Shown here: in pieces, positions 6,081 through 6,956 of the stretch
Layout of the letters: every line of letters starts with the position of its first letter
Position numbering within the stretch: position 1 is the stretch's first letter
NCBI GenBank assembly: GCA_002367335.1
Contig: DFBI01000143.1
Span: 1,738-8,693, forward strand
Length of the DNA: 6,956 nt
Reading direction: 5' to 3'
Origin: Syntrophaceae bacterium UBA3084
GTDB lineage: Bacteria > Desulfobacterota > Syntrophia > Syntrophales > UBA6807
Notes under the pieces: model-generated
Databases searched by the model: none
Seen by the model: only the letters and a program-made list of their open reading frames with translations
What the model was told of the DNA's origin: nothing
Translations under genes and position numbers: made by a program

Positions 6081-6189
6081 GATATTTGTTTACAAAATCA
6101 AATTTTCACATTACAGAACAAGTTCATTAATGATTAAGACACCGGTTCTTCAATGTTTTTCAAAATTTGAATAAGGAGAGTAGTAAACT
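6081..6189 (+). other. 109-bp gap with two small palindromes before yajD
   Basis: The gap contains the 10-bp palindrome TCATTAATGA (6124-6133) and the 13-bp symmetric TTCAAAATTTGAA (6159-6171), the latter touching the yajD ribosome binding site AAGGAG (6173-6178). Either could be an operator half or mask the ribosome binding site, but AT-rich DNA produces such symmetry by chance. A TTTACA box near 6089 followed after 17 bp by TACAGA is a poor promoter match. No terminator is seen after the synthetase, so read-through into yajD is plausible. Confidence 0.35.
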
Positions 6190-6669
6190 GTGGCCGGAGT
6201 TACTTTTAGCAGCAAGGGCGGGCGTATAAAAACTGATATAAGAAAAGGCAGAGCCAAAAGCCCAAGGTCTGCAGAAGATGTAGTCCGTAAAATAAAAAAA
6301 GATATGGAAAAGCCACCGGGGGAAGATTACAGGGAACGCTCACTGGCCATTCATGGTTTAATCTGCGCCAAATGCGGCAGGGAGTTTGATCATTCCAACC
6401 GGCATCTTTTAACGGTACATCACAAAGATGGCAATCATCACAATAATCCGCCTGATGGCAGTAACTGGGAAAATCTTTGTATCTACTGTCATGAGGATGA
6501 GCACAGCCGGGACCTTCTTGGCGGTTACTTTAATGGTTCAACAGGTGGGAAAGAAGAAGAGGGCAGGCTGGCTTATAAAGGTAAAACAACAAAAGATGAA
6601 AGAGAATCCGGTTTCGGAATTCTCGGTGAAAAGTTAAAAGAGGCAATGAAAGAAAAAGAAAAGAAATGA
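6190..6669 (+). CDS. yajD: YajD-family HNH nuclease domain protein
   Basis: The 159-residue product matches Escherichia coli YajD as I recall it, in a core YRE.(S/A)L.I....C..C.REF..SN...LTVHH.D..H.NNP.DGSNWE.LC.YCH..EHS. The zinc and HNH residues are present: C59, C62, the HH pair H77-H78, N95, C97, C100, H101 and H105. HNH proteins cut or nick DNA with a single metal ion; the role of YajD itself is not established. The C-terminal FGILGEKLKEAMKEKEKK parallels the end of E. coli YajD. Compared with that protein (about 115 residues) there is an extra basic N-terminus of about 40 residues. The GTG at 6190 is preferred because AAGGAG precedes it by 11 nt, whereas the internal ATG (M39) has no ribosome binding site. 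It has no signal peptide or membrane helix, so it is cytoplasmic. It lies downstream of the synthetase and may share its transcript. Confidence 0.9.
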   Translation: MAGVTFSSKGGRIKTDIRKGRAKSPRSAEDVVRKIKKDMEKPPGEDYRERSLAIHGLICAKCGREFDHSNRHLLTVHHKDGNHHNNPPDGSNWENLCIYCHEDEHSRDLLGGYFNGSTGGKEEEGRLAYKGKTTKDERESGFGILGEKLKEAMKEKEKK

Positions 6670-6766
6670 TATATGAAGAATGCAGAAATCTTTCTCGATT
6701 GAAATTTTTCATTGTGTTATCACTTATATCATTATAATAAATCGATGGCTTCGTAAAAAGTCGTCG

Positions 6767-6784
6767 CTCCGGTGAAAACCGGAG
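6767..6784. repeat. hairpin repeat with GAAA loop
   Basis: CTCCGGT (6767-6773) and ACCGGAG (6778-6784) form a perfect 7-bp stem around a GAAA tetraloop, followed by TCCAGAG. It has the same layout as the neighbouring GGATTCCGG palindromes and looks like a divergent member of that family. No T run follows, so it is not a standard terminator. Confidence 0.7.
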
Positions 6785-6817
6785 TCCAGAGCCCTTGTAA
6801 CTAATTGAATAGACTGG

Positions 6818-6837
6818 ATTCCGGCTTTCGCCGGAAT
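6818..6837. repeat. hairpin repeat ATTCCGGC/GCCGGAAT
   Basis: A perfect 8-bp stem (6818-6825 and 6830-6837) with a TTTC loop, flanked by CTGG on the left and GACGG on the right. It is the canonical form of the repeat family in this cluster. It has no downstream T tract, so terminator function would be weak at best. Confidence 0.8.
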
Positions 6838-6876
6838 GACGGAAAAGGGCACCTTTTGACTTCCAAGTAACTTGTC

Positions 6877-6922
6877 ATTCCCGACCTGAGCGTTCGACTG
6901 AGCTCACGCCGAAGTCGGGAAT
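6877..6922. repeat. composite palindrome with nested TTCGAC/CCGAAG element
   Basis: An outer 9-bp stem, ATTCCCGAC (6877-6885) with GTCGGGAAT (6914-6922), encloses 28 nt. The enclosed part holds TGAGC (6887-6891), complementary to GCTCA (6902-6906), and the TTCGAC...TGAGCTCACGCCGAAG block (6893-6914), which is shared with 2728-2759. CCAG follows, as for the other repeats here. It looks like one palindrome carried in the loop of another. Confidence 0.7.
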
Positions 6923-6956
6923 CCAGTATTTTGTTCATTTCCCTCTGGATTCCCGC

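Larger units (their letters stand above)
6670..6956. other. gene-free repeat cluster at right end
   Basis: After the yajD stop I see no gene. About 75 bp of plain AT-rich DNA is followed from about 6745 by consecutive palindromes (listed separately), beginning GGCTTCGTAAAAAGTC, and a further partial copy (CTGGATTCCCGC, 6945-6956) cut off by the window edge. The series resembles non-coding dispersed repeats of the CTGGATTCC...GGAATGACGG type that I recall from deltaproteobacterial genomes. It carries no transposase and may continue to the right. Confidence 0.6.

Noticed and set aside
44..6669. A linked DNA uptake and processing island (comEC with yajD)
   Set aside because: The two genes are on opposite strands, more than 3.5 kb apart, separated by metabolic genes, and both families are common housekeeping genes; nothing in the sequence joins them.

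Overview
The window looks like chromosomal DNA from a moderately AT-rich bacterium. It is most plausibly an anaerobe of the Desulfobacterota (deltaproteobacterial) type. I infer this from the gene set (a NIL-domain ferredoxin, an ADP-forming acyl-CoA synthetase, a YajD-type HNH protein) and from dense short palindromic and heptamer repeats like those I associate with such genomes. No marker gene proves it.

Five genes are supported. From left to right they are: comEC on the minus strand (44-2635), a DNA-uptake channel protein; a 395-bp intergenic region rich in inverted repeats; a small two-helix membrane protein on the plus strand (3031-3381); a NIL-domain/2x[4Fe-4S] ferredoxin on the minus strand (3387-3797), tail to tail with the membrane protein; a 186-bp divergent intergenic region with a good sigma70-type promoter for the ferredoxin and a heptamer repeat array; a fused ADP-forming acyl-CoA synthetase on the plus strand (3984-6080); a YajD-family HNH protein on the plus strand (6190-6669); and a gene-free right end (6670-6956) packed with palindromic repeats.

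The genes do not form one obvious pathway. ComEC imports single-stranded DNA. The ferredoxin probably serves electron transfer or sulfur/homocysteine metabolism. The synthetase interconverts an acyl-CoA and its acid with ATP formation. YajD is a putative nuclease. The synthetase and yajD may be co-transcribed.

I did not find a convincing new multi-gene system. The most unusual content is in the repeats: (i) a repeat-like segment that appears to lie in frame inside the linker of ComEC; (ii) three arrays with a 7-bp period but unrelated units, one of which encodes the ComEC C-terminus; (iii) two interleaved perfect inverted repeats upstream of comEC, arranged A-B-A'-B' so that they could form either a pseudoknot or a nested hairpin; and (iv) a motif shared between that region and the repeat cluster at the right end.
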